Part shown: positions 62,424 to 64,000 of the stretch, piece after piece
Position numbering within the stretch: position 1 is the stretch's first letter
Layout: each line of letters begins with the position of its first letter
NCBI RefSeq assembly: GCF_040932435.1
Contig: NZ_JBFQGA010000007.1
Span: 186,001 to 250,000, forward strand
Origin: Kluyvera sp040932435
GTDB taxonomy: Bacteria; Pseudomonadota; Gammaproteobacteria; Enterobacterales; Enterobacteriaceae
Length of the DNA: 64,000 nucleotides
Reading direction: 5' to 3'
Translations under genes and position numbers: made by a program
Notes under the pieces: model-generated
What the model was told of the DNA's origin: nothing
Seen by the model: only the letters and a program-made list of their open reading frames with translations
Databases searched by the model: none

Positions 62424-62675
62424 GATAGTGTTTCTCTTTAAACAGCTGTTAGGGGGATGTAACCGGTCTGCCTCGATAATATCACGCCGCACCCTCAGCG
62501 CAACCGCCGACGTCGCGAGAGCGCAGAGTATGATAAACTGAAGTATCAAACTTTGAGGGTTGAGATTCTACGCCCTGAATGTGGTAACGCTTACATTGGC
62601 TGAATCGAATCGTGCGAAGCAACCTTCCCTTCCCGTGGTCAGCCCTCTATTTTGGCATAGACAAGAGGACGTTTA

Positions 62676-64000
62676 ATGCCTGATTTTCTCTCCTTTATCA
62701 GCGAGATACTTTGGGGTTCGGTAATGATTTACCTGCTCCTCGGCTGCGGTTTATGGTTCACATGGAGAACCGGCTACATCCAGTTTCGCTACATCCGACA
62801 GTTTAGCAAAAGTCTGAAAAGAAGCCTGAAGCCCCGGGAAGGCGGCCTGACTTCATTTCAAGTGTTATGCATTAGTCTTGCCGCCCGAGTGGGAAGCGGC
62901 AACCTAGCGGGAGTCGCATTAGCGATTACCGTCGGCGGTCCCGGAGCGGTGTTCTGGATGTGGATTGCCGCGATAATCGGCATGGCAAGCAGCTTCGCCG
63001 AATGCTCACTAGCGCAGTTGTACAAAGAGCGTGACGCTAGCGGTCAGTTCCGCGGCGGCCCGGCTTGGTACATGTCTCGTGGGCTGGGGATGCGCTGGAT
63101 GGGCGTTATCTTCTCTCTACTGCTACTGCTCGCCTATGGCTTGATCTTCAACACCGTCCAAGCCAACTCAACCGCACACGCACTGGAATATGCTTTTGAC
63201 GTTCCTAAAACCGTTACCGGCGTGATGATGGCCCTATGCGCCCTGCTGGTTATCATGCGTGGTATGAAGGGCGTGGCCAAGTTCAGCCAGTGGGTGGTTC
63301 CGTTTATGGCCCTATCATGGGTGACCGCGTGCCTACTCATCACTCTGTGGCATATTGTCGAATTGCCCGCCATTCTCGAAATGATCATCCGCAGCGCCTT
63401 TGGCTGGCAAGAAGCGGCGGCTGGCGCGGTGGGCTACAGCGTAAGCCAAGCCATCACCAGTGGTTTCCAGCGCAGCATGTTCTCCAATGAAGCCGGTATG
63501 GGTTCGACGCCAAATGCCTCGGCCGCAGCGGCATCCTTCCCGCCACATCCGGCAGCGCAGGGGATTGTCCAAATGATTGGCGTGCTGATTGATACCGTTG
63601 CTATCTGCAGCGCCAGCGCCATGGTGGTTTTACTGGCGGGCCACGGAACGAAAACCACCAGCTACGATGGCATCCAGCTCATTCAACACGCGATGAACGT
63701 GCTGGTGGGTGAATGGGGAGCCGGCTTCGTGGCGGTAGTGATGATGTTGTTCGCCTTTACCTCTGTTGCTGCAAACTATGTCTACGCCGAAAACAACCTG
63801 GTCTTTTTACGCTGGAATAAGCCGTGGGCCATCTGGCTCCTGCGTATTTGCACGCTGCTGATGGTGGTCGCTGGTAGTTTGTTGAGCCTACCCGTAGTCT
63901 GGCAGATGGCGGACGTTATCATGGCGCTGATGGCTATCACCAACCTGACAGCGATTCTGCTGCTCTCACCGGTAGTGCGCATTATAGCCACCGACTATCT
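62676..64000 (+). CDS. yaaJ: Alanine/glycine:cation symporter family protein YaaJ (partial)
   Basis: The reading frame from ATG at 62676 is open to the end of the window (441 codons). It starts MPDFLSFISEILWGSVM after an AGAGGACG ribosome-binding site. It has the AGCS-family features: LWFTWRTGYIQFRYIRQF, ISLAARVGSGNLAGVALAI (about 66-84), EAGMGSTPNASAAA (about 272-285) and many hydrophobic helices. AGCS proteins take up small amino acids with Na+ or H+; the substrate of YaaJ itself is not established. E. coli YaaJ has 476 residues, so about 35 are cut off. It is divergent from talB. Confidence 0.93.
   Translation, partial: MPDFLSFISEILWGSVMIYLLLGCGLWFTWRTGYIQFRYIRQFSKSLKRSLKPREGGLTSFQVLCISLAARVGSGNLAGVALAITVGGPGAVFWMWIAAIIGMASSFAECSLAQLYKERDASGQFRGGPAWYMSRGLGMRWMGVIFSLLLLLAYGLIFNTVQANSTAHALEYAFDVPKTVTGVMMALCALLVIMRGMKGVAKFSQWVVPFMALSWVTACLLITLWHIVELPAILEMIIRSAFGWQEAAAGAVGYSVSQAITSGFQRSMFSNEAGMGSTPNASAAAASFPPHPAAQGIVQMIGVLIDTVAICSASAMVVLLAGHGTKTTSYDGIQLIQHAMNVLVGEWGAGFVAVVMMLFAFTSVAANYVYAENNLVFLRWNKPWAIWLLRICTLLMVVAGSLLSLPVVWQMADVIMALMAITNLTAILLLSPVVRIIATDY

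Overview
The window is chromosomal DNA of a member of the Enterobacteriaceae. The backbone is the 'minute 0-1' region of the Escherichia coli type chromosome, read backwards: end of apaH, folA, kefC-kefF, carB-carA, dapB, rihC, ispH-fkpB-lspA-ileS-ribF, rpsT, nhaR-nhaA, dnaJ-dnaK, satP, mog, talB and the start of yaaJ. REP-type repeats sit in the gaps. The anaerobic citrate genes (citCDEFXG, and citS-oadGAB-citAB in the other direction) resemble the Klebsiella type. The species cannot be fixed from sequence alone; Klebsiella, Raoultella, Kluyvera or Citrobacter relatives all fit. No tRNA, rRNA, insertion sequence, integrase or CRISPR array was seen.

Layout. 1-3241: backbone (apaH end, folA, kefC, kefF). 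3340-24366: an accessory catabolic block, in the place where E. coli K-12 carries carnitine genes. It has four modules. (i) A keto-gluconate module (transporter, 2-hydroxyacid dehydrogenase, LacI regulator, IdnO-like reductase, gluconokinase, YhcH-family protein). (ii) A sugar module with PTS IIB and IIC, a GH31 glycosidase, a ROK kinase and a GntR regulator. (iii) A D-amino acid module (RpiR regulator, RidA-family deaminase, N-acyl-D-amino-acid deacylase, D-serine-dehydratase-like PLP enzyme). (iv) A beta-glucoside module (RpiR regulator with three tandem HTH segments, PTS IIB, GH4 phospho-beta-glucosidase, PTS IIC). 24391-30103: carB, carA with its control region, dapB. 30231-42996: citrate fermentation island between dapB and rihC. 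42991-44623: an AlaX-type editing protein and a LysR regulator. 44624-64000: backbone again, with two additions: an MHS-family transporter between satP and mog, and a decayed Rpn-family nuclease gene between mog and talB.

How the genes work together. The citrate island is complete for Na+-coupled citrate fermentation: CitS imports citrate, citrate lyase (CitDEF, matured by CitC, CitX and CitG) splits it to acetate and oxaloacetate, OadGAB decarboxylates oxaloacetate and pumps Na+, and CitA/CitB senses citrate. The keto-gluconate module can bring 2-keto-, 5-keto- or 2,5-diketo-gluconate down to 6-phosphogluconate. The D-amino acid module is a plausible chain from N-acyl-D-amino acids to free D-amino acids to an enamine that RidA hydrolyses. 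The two sugar modules each have PTS IIB and IIC but no IIA, so both probably borrow a IIA encoded elsewhere.

The least explained items are a 131-nt, multi-helix RNA element between citS and oadG, the three-HTH RpiR regulator with three matching TGAAA-N5-TTTCA palindromes, the PTS-plus-GH31 sugar module of unknown substrate, and an isoleucyl-tRNA synthetase with an 11-residue insertion.
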